Part shown: positions 7,757-15,579 of the stretch, piece by piece
Layout of the letters: every line of letters starts with the position of its first letter
Position numbering within the stretch: the first letter of the stretch is position 1
Origin: an uncultured Erwinia sp.
GTDB taxonomy: Bacteria > Pseudomonadota > Gammaproteobacteria > Enterobacterales > Enterobacteriaceae
Assembly (NCBI GenBank): GCA_946221915.1
Contig: CAMIKG010000018.1
Coordinates: forward strand, 11,214 to 75,213
Reading direction: 5' to 3'
Length of the DNA stretch: 64,000 nucleotides
Notes under the pieces: generated by a model
The model's input: only the letters and a program-made list of their open reading frames with translations
Told to the model about the DNA's origin: nothing
Database searches by the model: none
Program-made: the position numbers and the translations under genes

Positions 7757-8925
7757 TATTTTCCCTTTGTCGCGGCACGAATAGCAGGTAACACAAGCAA
7801 TGAAGCGATAAAGCTGACCAGTACGCCATAGAGCACACTGATCATCTGCATTTTGCTGCTCACCACCAGCGGAAACACCAGTTCACGTGCGTGATCGAAG
7901 GTGGTAAAGGTAATGCCATTGAACAGCAACATACTCAACAGCGCGCCAGCAAGGGCGCCCGCCAGACCGAGCAGAACAATCTGGCAGAGATAAGATGCCC
8001 CGATCACCCGGCCAAAACCCAGCAGCAGCAGCATGGCCAGTTGGTCCTGCTGATTAGCAATCAACGACTCGCAGAGCGCAATAATCCCTGCCGTCACCGA
8101 GATCGCCGCCAGCAGTGAAAACAGCAGGCCAAACCACAACAGTACCTGGCTCAGTCCTTCGCTGCCGCCTGCATAGTGGGTCCGGCTGTCGCTGATGGTG
8201 ACTCTGTCTCTCAGCGAACCTGCCATCGCCTGCTGGAAGTCACTGGGCTGGCTGTTGCTGCCAGTAAACGCCACCAGGTTGTAATCGAGCCCCGCGCCCC
8301 AGATAGTGCGGATATGCTCAAGGTCGGTGATAAACTCAGACTGACGTGGCGATCCGCCGGTCGCATACTCGCCAACAATTTTCCAGTCACGCTCGTGCAG
8401 ACGAATCGTTGCGCCAATACGGAAAGCCGGATAGTGCTGTGCCAGCGACGCCCCGACCAGTAACTCATTCTGTCCGGGCTGAAACATCCTGCCGCGGATA
8501 ATGTTCACCATCGGCTGCCCGCTGCTGGCATTCAGCAGTGTAAAGGCGGCGGGCGTCACGCCACGCACCAGGTACTCTTTTTCCACCGTGTCGGGACTCA
8601 GACGCACCAGAGCCACCCACTCCGGTGACAGGGTGTGCACACCCGGTAAGCGCGACAGCTGTGCAGCCTGATTACGTGTAATTGTGCTGGTCAGTTCTGA
8701 AGAGGAATCTTTACTTTGCGCAAAATAGAGTCCTGGCTCCGCACTGGATTCCAGCGCGCTGATCAATCCCTCGCGCAGCGAAAACAGGGTGGTCACAATA
8801 ACGGAAAGAAAAATAAAACTGGTCAGAATGGCAGTAAGGTAAAGTGGCCGCCGCCAAAGGTTGCGCAGACCGATCCCCAGCAGAACAGCAAGCTGATGCC
8901 CGCGACCTGATGATTGCTGATTCAT
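7756..8925 (-). CDS. FtsX/MacB-type ABC transporter permease (second)
   Basis: A 389-aa permease of the MacB/FtsX architecture: one N-terminal membrane segment near residues 27-48, a long periplasmic domain of about 200 residues, and three C-terminal segments within about 260-385. It overlaps the upstream permease by 4 bp, so the two probably form a heterodimer served by the ATPase at 10076. With the adaptor at 10779 and a TolC-type outer channel (not encoded here) they would form a tripartite pump exporting the mature peptide from the periplasm or inner membrane. Immunity is an alternative role. Confidence 0.85.
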   Translation of the reverse strand: MNQQSSGRGHQLAVLLGIGLRNLWRRPLYLTAILTSFIFLSVIVTTLFSLREGLISALESSAEPGLYFAQSKDSSSELTSTITRNQAAQLSRLPGVHTLSPEWVALVRLSPDTVEKEYLVRGVTPAAFTLLNASSGQPMVNIIRGRMFQPGQNELLVGASLAQHYPAFRIGATIRLHERDWKIVGEYATGGSPRQSEFITDLEHIRTIWGAGLDYNLVAFTGSNSQPSDFQQAMAGSLRDRVTISDSRTHYAGGSEGLSQVLLWFGLLFSLLAAISVTAGIIALCESLIANQQDQLAMLLLLGFGRVIGASYLCQIVLLGLAGALAGALLSMLLFNGITFTTFDHARELVFPLVVSSKMQMISVLYGVLVSFIASLLVLPAIRAATKGK

Positions 8926-10079
8926 TTATCGTCCTCCCGCAGACGGGCAATCTGAAAGAGTGACGGCAAGCCGCAGCACAGGGAGAGCACCAGGATCAGC
9001 ACGATGCTGGCGAGATAGTCCTGCCAGTGCGGTGTTATTCCACTCAGCACCGAAGGAAGCAGCACGGGCAACAGCAGAATAATCAGCAGTGACACGATAA
9101 TGCCAATGATGGCTCCGCTCAGCGTGATAGCGGCAAGCTGAAACGCAACGCCTTTGATCAAGTGCGACTGACGGAATCCCAGATAACTGAGCGTGCGGTA
9201 ATCACTTAATGCCTTATGAGTCATCACATAAAAATTCGTGCTGAGCAACAGCGCCAGCAGCAGACAAAGCGCAAGATTGACCCAAAAAATGACCCGGCTG
9301 AAATCAAATAGCTTACTCAGGAATAATTTAATATGCATACGAACCGGCGCTGTCTGCGTGATCCCCCGCATCCGTTCAGCGCTGAACAGTCGGTCAATCT
9401 CACGGGACACGTTCTCAGCGGAGAGCCCTGGTTTTGGCGTCACCATAAAAAAACTCACCAGCCCTTTGCCATTTTGTCTGGCGTTTTCCAGATAGTCATA
9501 ATGCATCCAGACCGCAGGCGGGTTATCGGTCTGAGTCTCTTCAACAATGCCCGTAATATAAAGATCGAGTATCGGATTTGGCGCTAACTGCCAGATGGCA
9601 GAAGAGAGGGGCAAGCGATCTCCCGCTTTTAAGCGATACTGCGCGGCAAAACGGCTATCCACCAGCACCCCCTGGCGATCGCGCTGCCAGCGTTCCAGCA
9701 GCGCAGGCGCTATTTTCAGTGACGGGATCATGGCAAAGTAATGTTGATCTTCTATTGCGATGGCCGGAACAAACCATCCCGGATGACGGTAATAAGCGCC
9801 AACCCACGCCCCCCAGCTCACCCGGCTGACGTCCTGTAACTCGTTTATCTTTTGCTGATAAAACTGCGGCAGCGGCATCTGGGTACTGAGCGCATTGAGC
9901 ACCAGTAACCGGTTGTCACCCGCAGCATTATCACTCCCCTGTAAACTGAATGCGCGATCCAGAGTCAGCGTGAGTTGCAATAACGTCACCCCGCTGGCGA
10001 CAAACAGCAGGATCATCATAAATCTGCGCGACTGATGCGTGGCCGAGCGCCACAGCCAGAGGTAAAACGCCGACTTCAT
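8922..10079 (-). CDS. FtsX/MacB-type ABC transporter permease (first)
   Basis: A 385-aa permease with the same layout as its downstream neighbour: an N-terminal membrane helix near residues 17-38, a large extracytoplasmic domain, and three helices after about residue 250. I start it at MKSAFYLWLW because that ATG makes a 4-bp ATGA overlap with the ATPase stop; an upstream in-frame start would overlap more. In MacB the ATPase and permease are one chain; here the ATPase is separate and there are two permeases, closer to LolCDE-like or devBCA-like arrangements. Confidence 0.85.
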   Translation of the reverse strand: MKSAFYLWLWRSATHQSRRFMMILLFVASGVTLLQLTLTLDRAFSLQGSDNAAGDNRLLVLNALSTQMPLPQFYQQKINELQDVSRVSWGAWVGAYYRHPGWFVPAIAIEDQHYFAMIPSLKIAPALLERWQRDRQGVLVDSRFAAQYRLKAGDRLPLSSAIWQLAPNPILDLYITGIVEETQTDNPPAVWMHYDYLENARQNGKGLVSFFMVTPKPGLSAENVSREIDRLFSAERMRGITQTAPVRMHIKLFLSKLFDFSRVIFWVNLALCLLLALLLSTNFYVMTHKALSDYRTLSYLGFRQSHLIKGVAFQLAAITLSGAIIGIIVSLLIILLLPVLLPSVLSGITPHWQDYLASIVLILVLSLCCGLPSLFQIARLREDDK

Positions 10080-10786
10080 AGGCCCTCGCGGCAAACGAGT
10101 TTTCCGTCCCTGAGCTGAAGCTGACGCTGAGCACGCGCGGCAACCTGCACGTCATGGGTGACCACGATGATGGCCTTGCCCTGCTCCTGACTCAGCAGCT
10201 GCATAATGTCCATAATTTCCTCACCCGCTTCACGACTGATATCGCCGGTGGGTTCATCACACAGCAGCAAATCCGGGTTAGTCACAATCGCGCGCGCAAT
10301 TGCCACACGCTGGCGTTCTCCGCCGGAGAGTTCATCTGGCCGATGGCGACGACGGTGTGCCATATTCACCAGATCAAGCGCAGCATTTACCCGCAGCTGA
10401 CGCTGCTGCGCATCGATACGCCAGAGGTGCAGGGGCAGCGCGACGTTCTCCTCTGCGCTAAGCACCGGCAACAGGTTATAAAACTGGAAAACAAAACCGA
10501 TATGACGGGCTCGCAGCGCAGTGCGATCGCCCTGACGCAACTGGTGCAGGGGTTGGCCCTGTAAAAATACCGCTCCCCGATCGCAGGTATTAACCCCTGA
10601 AATCACATTCAGCAAAGTTGATTTTCCCGATCCGGAAGGTCCCATGATGCTCACCATTTCACCACGGTTAAGCGTCAAATCGAGTTCATTCAGTACCGCG
10701 ATACGCTCGCGCCCCTTGCGATAATCTTTACTGACCTGCTGCAGCTGCACGACAGGATTACGCTGTGCCGTCACTGTTTCATTCAT
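10076..10786 (-). CDS. MacB-like ABC transporter ATP-binding protein
   Basis: A 236-aa nucleotide-binding protein. Walker A is GPSGSGKST near residues 49-57, the Q-loop lies in FVFQFYNLLP, the signature is LSGGERQRVAIARAI, and Walker B is LLLCDEPTGDIS, followed by the H-loop VVTHD. These are the features of the MacB/LolD/FtsE branch. I prefer the ATG at 10786, which overlaps the adaptor's stop by 8 bp; a TTG lies one codon upstream. It energises the two FtsX-type permeases downstream. Confidence 0.92.
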   Translation of the reverse strand: MNETVTAQRNPVVQLQQVSKDYRKGRERIAVLNELDLTLNRGEMVSIMGPSGSGKSTLLNVISGVNTCDRGAVFLQGQPLHQLRQGDRTALRARHIGFVFQFYNLLPVLSAEENVALPLHLWRIDAQQRQLRVNAALDLVNMAHRRRHRPDELSGGERQRVAIARAIVTNPDLLLCDEPTGDISREAGEEIMDIMQLLSQEQGKAIIVVTHDVQVAARAQRQLQLRDGKLVCREGL

Positions 10787-11798
10787 CAAAATCTACCTGA
10801 ATTGACATGTTGTGTTTCAGCCAGGGCTGCTGTTGCGCAAGCTTCACCACCACCAGCACGGCGGCACGTTGCTCATCCACCACCGAAGAGATGAGACTCA
10901 CCGTCCCCTGAACACGAAGGTCAGGCAGTCCGTCGGGTTTCAGCGTCACGCCCTGATGCAGCCGGACTTTGCCGAGCTGATTCTCCGGTAGCCACACTTC
11001 AGCATTAAAGTTATCCAGGCCGACAATGGTCGCGATCCCGGTTCGGGTAAATCCGCCGCCAGCGGAAATCGGCGACACCGTTTCCCCCGGCGATGCATCC
11101 AGCGACACGACCCTGCCATCGAACGGCGCACGAATAATAGTGCGCGACAGGTCAATTTCGCTGGCTTTCAGTTGCCAGCCCGCCTGCTGTAATTCAGCCT
11201 GATACTGGCTGCGCTGTGCTGCCAGTGAATCCAGCTCGGCTTTCGCGCTGTCAACATCGTCCTGACTGACATATCCCTGCGGTAATAACCGGTTAAGACG
11301 TTGCAGCTGATTACGCGCCCGCGGCAGTTGCGACATCACCTGAGCCAGTTTGCCTGCCACCATTTGCTCACTGGCCTTCAGTGCGGCGATCTGTGCCCTG
11401 AGCGAACGCCCGTCCAGCGAGGCGAGGCGGTCACCTTTTTTGACAGTCTCTCCGCGCTGCACATAAATCTCTTCCACGGTGCCCGTGATCTCCGCCGATA
11501 CCGTGGACAAACGGTCCGCCTTAATGAATCCTGCCGCCGTGACTGTAGTGGCATTTGCAGCAGGCGCAGGCGCGCTGGCAGGCGGCGCTGACACCGGAGC
11601 AGGTGCAACGGGCTGAGTGAACAGCGTCCTGCCCAGCAGAATACCGGCCAGCAGCACCAGCAGAATGATCAGCACGAGCGCCACCTTGCCTCGCCAGCGC
11701 TTGCGCGGCATCGCATGCGGCGTGGGAGGCGTATTCAGCAGATGCAATGCCTGCTGGCGGGCGGTGTCCCGCGAAACGTCCGAAGATGATGAACGCAT
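10779..11798 (-). CDS. HlyD/MacA-family periplasmic adaptor
   Basis: A 339-aa membrane fusion protein. A basic N-terminus is followed by one membrane anchor (about residues 39-60), a Pro/Ala-rich linker (65-85), a biotinyl-lipoyl-like half (AEITGTVEEIYVQRGETVKKGD), an alpha-helical hairpin (about 135-210, coiled-coil-like), and the second half-motif (IRAPFDGRVVSLDASPGE) leading into a beta-barrel. Such adaptors join an inner-membrane pump to TolC. It directly precedes the MacB-like ATPase gene with 8 bp overlap. Confidence 0.88.
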   Translation of the reverse strand: MRSSSSDVSRDTARQQALHLLNTPPTPHAMPRKRWRGKVALVLIILLVLLAGILLGRTLFTQPVAPAPVSAPPASAPAPAANATTVTAAGFIKADRLSTVSAEITGTVEEIYVQRGETVKKGDRLASLDGRSLRAQIAALKASEQMVAGKLAQVMSQLPRARNQLQRLNRLLPQGYVSQDDVDSAKAELDSLAAQRSQYQAELQQAGWQLKASEIDLSRTIIRAPFDGRVVSLDASPGETVSPISAGGGFTRTGIATIVGLDNFNAEVWLPENQLGKVRLHQGVTLKPDGLPDLRVQGTVSLISSVVDEQRAAVLVVVKLAQQQPWLKHNMSIQVDFDE

Positions 11799-11804
11799 TG
11801 TTCC

Positions 11805-12020
11805 TTAACGTGCTCCGCCAGTCAGACGCAGCACCAGGCCAATAAACAACAGCGCAGCGCCTGAGGCATAAAGCGGGAACCAGCGAGCCCACCAGTTAGT
11901 GGAAAACAGCGGCGCGCTGTTAGCATTACTGGCGGCATAGCTGCTGTACAGATTCAGGGCGAAGGCTATGGCTAACCCAGCCAGACCAATAAAAACAAGT
12001 AAATTTGAGACCTTATGCAT
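11805..12020 (-). CDS. Small two-helix membrane protein
   Basis: A 71-aa protein with two hydrophobic segments (about residues 7-25 and 46-66) separated by a polar stretch containing NWWARWFP. It overlaps the end of the LanB-type gene by 8 bp and lies 6 bp before the adaptor gene, so it belongs to the operon. No family is recognised. It may be an immunity protein, a pump accessory or a scaffold for the membrane-bound biosynthetic complex. Confidence 0.65.
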   Translation of the reverse strand: MHKVSNLLVFIGLAGLAIAFALNLYSSYAASNANSAPLFSTNWWARWFPLYASGAALLFIGLVLRLTGGAR

Positions 12021-14550
12021 CGCATTTCTCCTGTTCAGGGAACATCAGGGACAGATCAAAGTTATCGCCAGAAATCACCATTTCGGTGTGTATCTCAGCA
12101 ACATAATTATCTTCTTTCGCTTTCATCCAGCAGTTTTCCGGTGCGGGCAGCGCTTCACGGAACACCAGCCAGTCGACTTTCCGTGCCAGCAAAAGCAGCT
12201 GGTCAAGACAGTGTGAATTTCCCAGCCGACACCACATCGGCTTGCGAATTTTGTCGTTGTTAAACGCCTGCCAGCTGAGACTGTCGTTATATTGCCCATT
12301 CACATAGCTGTCTGCCGGTATGCCCAGCTTCAGCAGCAATGCCAGCATCCGTGCCGGATGGTCAGCAGCAGGATGCCCGGACAGTTCACGCAGAAGCCGG
12401 GAAGAGCGAATCCACCACGTCTCACGTATCAGCACACAGTTATCGTCTTCCAGCCGCGGCGCATGGCGGAAATCATCATCATGCTCATCGGCCATCAGCT
12501 GGCTGTAGGCAGGACGGCCAATCTGTACTGGCTCAGCCAGCACGGTGAGCAGGTATTTCGTTCCCCAGGCGACCATCGGCGTCGCCGCCCCGAGATAACA
12601 CAACTGGAATGGCTGTCCTGCCGCGTCGGTGAACTGCAGTAAGCCGCTCTGCTCATCATGCTTTAATCGCAACTGTGCGAGAGTCAGATCGTCTGCCACC
12701 TGCTGCGGCTCGTCGAGACAAAGATGATGCTGCGCCAGACGCGCCTGTGCCTGTAAATTGCTGGACTCACCACTGACACTGAACGTGAGTGGCAACGCAG
12801 GCGCCGCAAACTGGCGCAGCCACGCCTGCAGCTGACGGCGGCGCGCCTCTGCACCGTTATCGTCAGTCAGCGTGGTACGCGCCAGTTGCCAGCCGATGCG
12901 CGAATAAGCATTGTTAATCACCACTTTGCCCTGACGCTGGTGCAACTGTTTAACGTCACTGGCATCCAGTTGCAGGAACAGCGTGACCGGCAGACGCAAT
13001 GCGGCGGGATCGATATCATGATGGCGCAGACGCGCCATCGCGGCAGCAGGCTGCGACAGCAGTTGCTGGCTAAACTGAATGAATCCCTGCCAGCTTTCCT
13101 GCAGGAACAGGGCGATATCTTCGCACTCGCCACCTGCGCCATAGCGTTCAAGGAAAGTCTGCTTCAGCCAGAGATATTCCAGCGACAGGCTGGCCCGCTT
13201 CGCCACCACTTTTGCCACCCGCGCCAGCACATCAGGTACAAAAGCATGCGGAAGCGTCATCCGAATCCCTTCACTCCAGGCATCTTCGTAGACCATGTTG
13301 CGAATTTCGGGCATCTGATGGCTGGTCAGTTGTTGCCAGCTCTGGTTCAGCGTCTGCTGCGCCTGCGCCAGCACTGTCACGCGTTGCGGATTTTCCGCAG
13401 AACGGAACTGGCCAGGAAGTTCAGGCAACCGGCGTAACACATCACTGGCCAGCGCCGGCGGAATGAACGCCAGCACCGCTGACAGCGGATCGGGATGATG
13501 CGCGCCCCACTGTAATGGCGAACGCAGCACATCCTTACGCACCAGTTTTCTCAGCAACCGCTCCACTGCCGCGGAATCCACTCCCGCGGCGATAAATTGC
13601 GTTCGCCACTCGCTCCAGCGCAGAGTACGACTTACCGACAGCAGGGCATCTATCTCCTGCGGCTCCATGCTCAGCACAAACTGCTGCTCTTCATTCCATA
13701 ACAAACCGCGACGTTTTTCATAACGATAAAAATGACCACGTAACTGACTGGCGGAAATACGCTGCAATGACGGATTGCGGCATAGTGGTAAATCGCGCTC
13801 TGACAACAGATGCTGGGCATACAGCGCTTCACGCAACGCCAGCGCAATGGAACGGTTAAGATGCGTCGTGGTGGCGACCTGCCAGTCAGCAGTCTGTAAG
13901 CTGGCGCGATCTTCGCCTGCGGCAAGCGGCAACATGCTGAAAGAGGCGAACGTACTGAAAGGACTGACTTTACCTGCCGCACGAGTCATATAGGCAAACA
14001 GCGAACGTTCCACCCGCCGCCGCCGCTTCACAGGCCACGTCTGCCAGTTTTGCGCCAGATCGGCCAGCAACTGAGGCGATGCAAGACTTAACGCCCTGAG
14101 CATCGCCGGTTCGCTGGCGGACCTGATTAACCACGCGCGGGTCTGCTCACTGACCCGCTGCCAGTGCTGGCTGAAGGTTGCTGTCAGTTGCTGGCGCTGC
14201 GCTGTCAGCGTCAGCCATGCGTTAAGCTGCCTCTGCGTCGCCGCATCGTGCTGCGCCAGCCAGGCCGTCACTGCCTCAGAAACAACAAAATGGCGGCCGT
14301 TATAGAGATGGCGGCGGTAGCGAATCAGTTCATTGCGAACTTCATCCGCGTCAGGTCGCGCAACACTGGCATGCAGTTTGTCGATTAGCACTTCACCGAG
14401 TTGCTGCCAGTGCGGTTCCTGCTGCTGATGCTGACGCATAATGTTCAGCAGATCATCTGGCAGCCCATTGACATAGCGTGTCGGCAGGCCGGCAATACGT
14501 AACAGAATAAACGGCGCCACCAGCAACGACGGCTGAGAAGATAACGTCAT
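12013..14550 (-). CDS. LanB-type dehydratase, glutamylation domain only
   Basis: An 845-aa protein of the lantibiotic-dehydratase N-terminal family. In characterised LanB enzymes this part uses glutamyl-tRNA to glutamylate Ser/Thr side chains. The hallmark SPFSTFASF segment sits near residues 196-204, after a basic RRRRVERS stretch, like the R-x-TPFG region of the family. The C-terminal elimination domain of full LanB is missing and is supplied by the separate gene at 19950, the split arrangement known from thiopeptides and goadsporin. The start makes an ATGA overlap with the protease gene upstream. It should produce Dha/Dhb from the Ser/Thr-rich core. Confidence 0.85.
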   Translation of the reverse strand: MTLSSQPSLLVAPFILLRIAGLPTRYVNGLPDDLLNIMRQHQQQEPHWQQLGEVLIDKLHASVARPDADEVRNELIRYRRHLYNGRHFVVSEAVTAWLAQHDAATQRQLNAWLTLTAQRQQLTATFSQHWQRVSEQTRAWLIRSASEPAMLRALSLASPQLLADLAQNWQTWPVKRRRRVERSLFAYMTRAAGKVSPFSTFASFSMLPLAAGEDRASLQTADWQVATTTHLNRSIALALREALYAQHLLSERDLPLCRNPSLQRISASQLRGHFYRYEKRRGLLWNEEQQFVLSMEPQEIDALLSVSRTLRWSEWRTQFIAAGVDSAAVERLLRKLVRKDVLRSPLQWGAHHPDPLSAVLAFIPPALASDVLRRLPELPGQFRSAENPQRVTVLAQAQQTLNQSWQQLTSHQMPEIRNMVYEDAWSEGIRMTLPHAFVPDVLARVAKVVAKRASLSLEYLWLKQTFLERYGAGGECEDIALFLQESWQGFIQFSQQLLSQPAAAMARLRHHDIDPAALRLPVTLFLQLDASDVKQLHQRQGKVVINNAYSRIGWQLARTTLTDDNGAEARRRQLQAWLRQFAAPALPLTFSVSGESSNLQAQARLAQHHLCLDEPQQVADDLTLAQLRLKHDEQSGLLQFTDAAGQPFQLCYLGAATPMVAWGTKYLLTVLAEPVQIGRPAYSQLMADEHDDDFRHAPRLEDDNCVLIRETWWIRSSRLLRELSGHPAADHPARMLALLLKLGIPADSYVNGQYNDSLSWQAFNNDKIRKPMWCRLGNSHCLDQLLLLARKVDWLVFREALPAPENCWMKAKEDNYVAEIHTEMVISGDNFDLSLMFPEQEKCDA

Positions 14551-15578
14551 GACCCGGCTCCCGTCGCCAGCCAGTGATTCATCCTCTGCCAGCTAACAAG
14601 ACTGATCCACACCATCAGACTCGTCATCACCACGCCATAGAGCAGGCAGTAGCTGCGGAATACGCGTCGCCCGGCAACAGACCAGCTCAGGCCCTCTCCG
14701 CTAGCTGCTGGCTGGGCAAACGCCTGAAATGCCCGTGTCACATCGGAAAGCCGGAAAGGGGTAAGATTGAACAACAAGCCCATGAGTATCAGCAGCAGTA
14801 AAGGTTGTACGGTGACGGCAAGCGCCGTTTCGTCCAATGCAGCAAGCGCACCGAGGCATAAAATATCGACCAGCGGTCCGGCCAGCGCCACCGCCACTTT
14901 CATCGCGCGTTGCGGGAAAAGCGCAATCGCACTGGTGTTTACAAAAGCGGAAGGCAGCCACCAGCCACGAAACTGTAAGCCTGCGCCGAGGACCGGACAG
15001 CCATACAGCCGACAGACCACGGCATGCCCCATCTCATGTAATACCAGCCACAGCGGCAGACCAGCGGCCATCATTAGCAGCTGACTGACCTGCCAGGGGC
15101 CATGCATCAGCCAGTTATTCAGCAGTGGCAGGCTGACTGCCACACGCCATAACGCCAGCGCCACCACCATCACCAGCAGAGTGCAACCCAGCCAGCGCGG
15201 AATACGCTGCAGGACGCTGGCAATAGTGCGCGCCAGCGCATCAGGATTCGGCAGGTTGATACGCCCGGCCACTTTCGCCACGGCGGGAGGACGCTGGCTG
15301 CCATCATCAATCATATTCGCCTGTTGCAGGCGTTGCAGAAACGCGTGCAGCGCCTGCTGACATTGCTCAGGCGTGGCCTGCGGATGATGCTTTGCCAGCT
15401 GGCTCTGCAACGCACTGAAGGAGGTTCCCGCCAGCAGTTGCTGCGCAAGTTGCGCAGAGACGCCACTCAGTTTGAGCGGCGCGTTGCTGTTTTCACGCAG
15501 CAGCAGTGCCACATCGCTTTGCGGAGAAGCCAGTTTCACATCGTCATGCAAGCGCAACGGCGTCGATACAGAAGCCAT
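14547..15578 (-). CDS. Membrane M50-type metalloprotease with PqqD-like N-terminal domain
   Basis: A 343-aa protein. Residues about 5-92 look like a PqqD-type domain, often a RiPP leader recognition element: short beta strands, then helices ending in FLQRLQQANMIDDG. After a linker come at least four membrane segments. HEMGH at 181-185 is the zinc-binding HExxH, and ALAGPLVDIL with D238 matches the second M50 motif. I start it at MASVSTPLRL because this ATG lies one base after the previous stop. Likely role: leader peptide removal at the membrane, guided by the N-terminal domain. This is an inference; M50 proteins are uncommon as RiPP leader peptidases. Confidence 0.75.
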   Translation of the reverse strand: MASVSTPLRLHDDVKLASPQSDVALLLRENSNAPLKLSGVSAQLAQQLLAGTSFSALQSQLAKHHPQATPEQCQQALHAFLQRLQQANMIDDGSQRPPAVAKVAGRINLPNPDALARTIASVLQRIPRWLGCTLLVMVVALALWRVAVSLPLLNNWLMHGPWQVSQLLMMAAGLPLWLVLHEMGHAVVCRLYGCPVLGAGLQFRGWWLPSAFVNTSAIALFPQRAMKVAVALAGPLVDILCLGALAALDETALAVTVQPLLLLILMGLLFNLTPFRLSDVTRAFQAFAQPAASGEGLSWSVAGRRVFRSYCLLYGVVMTSLMVWISLVSWQRMNHWLATGAGS

Positions 15579-15579
15579 A

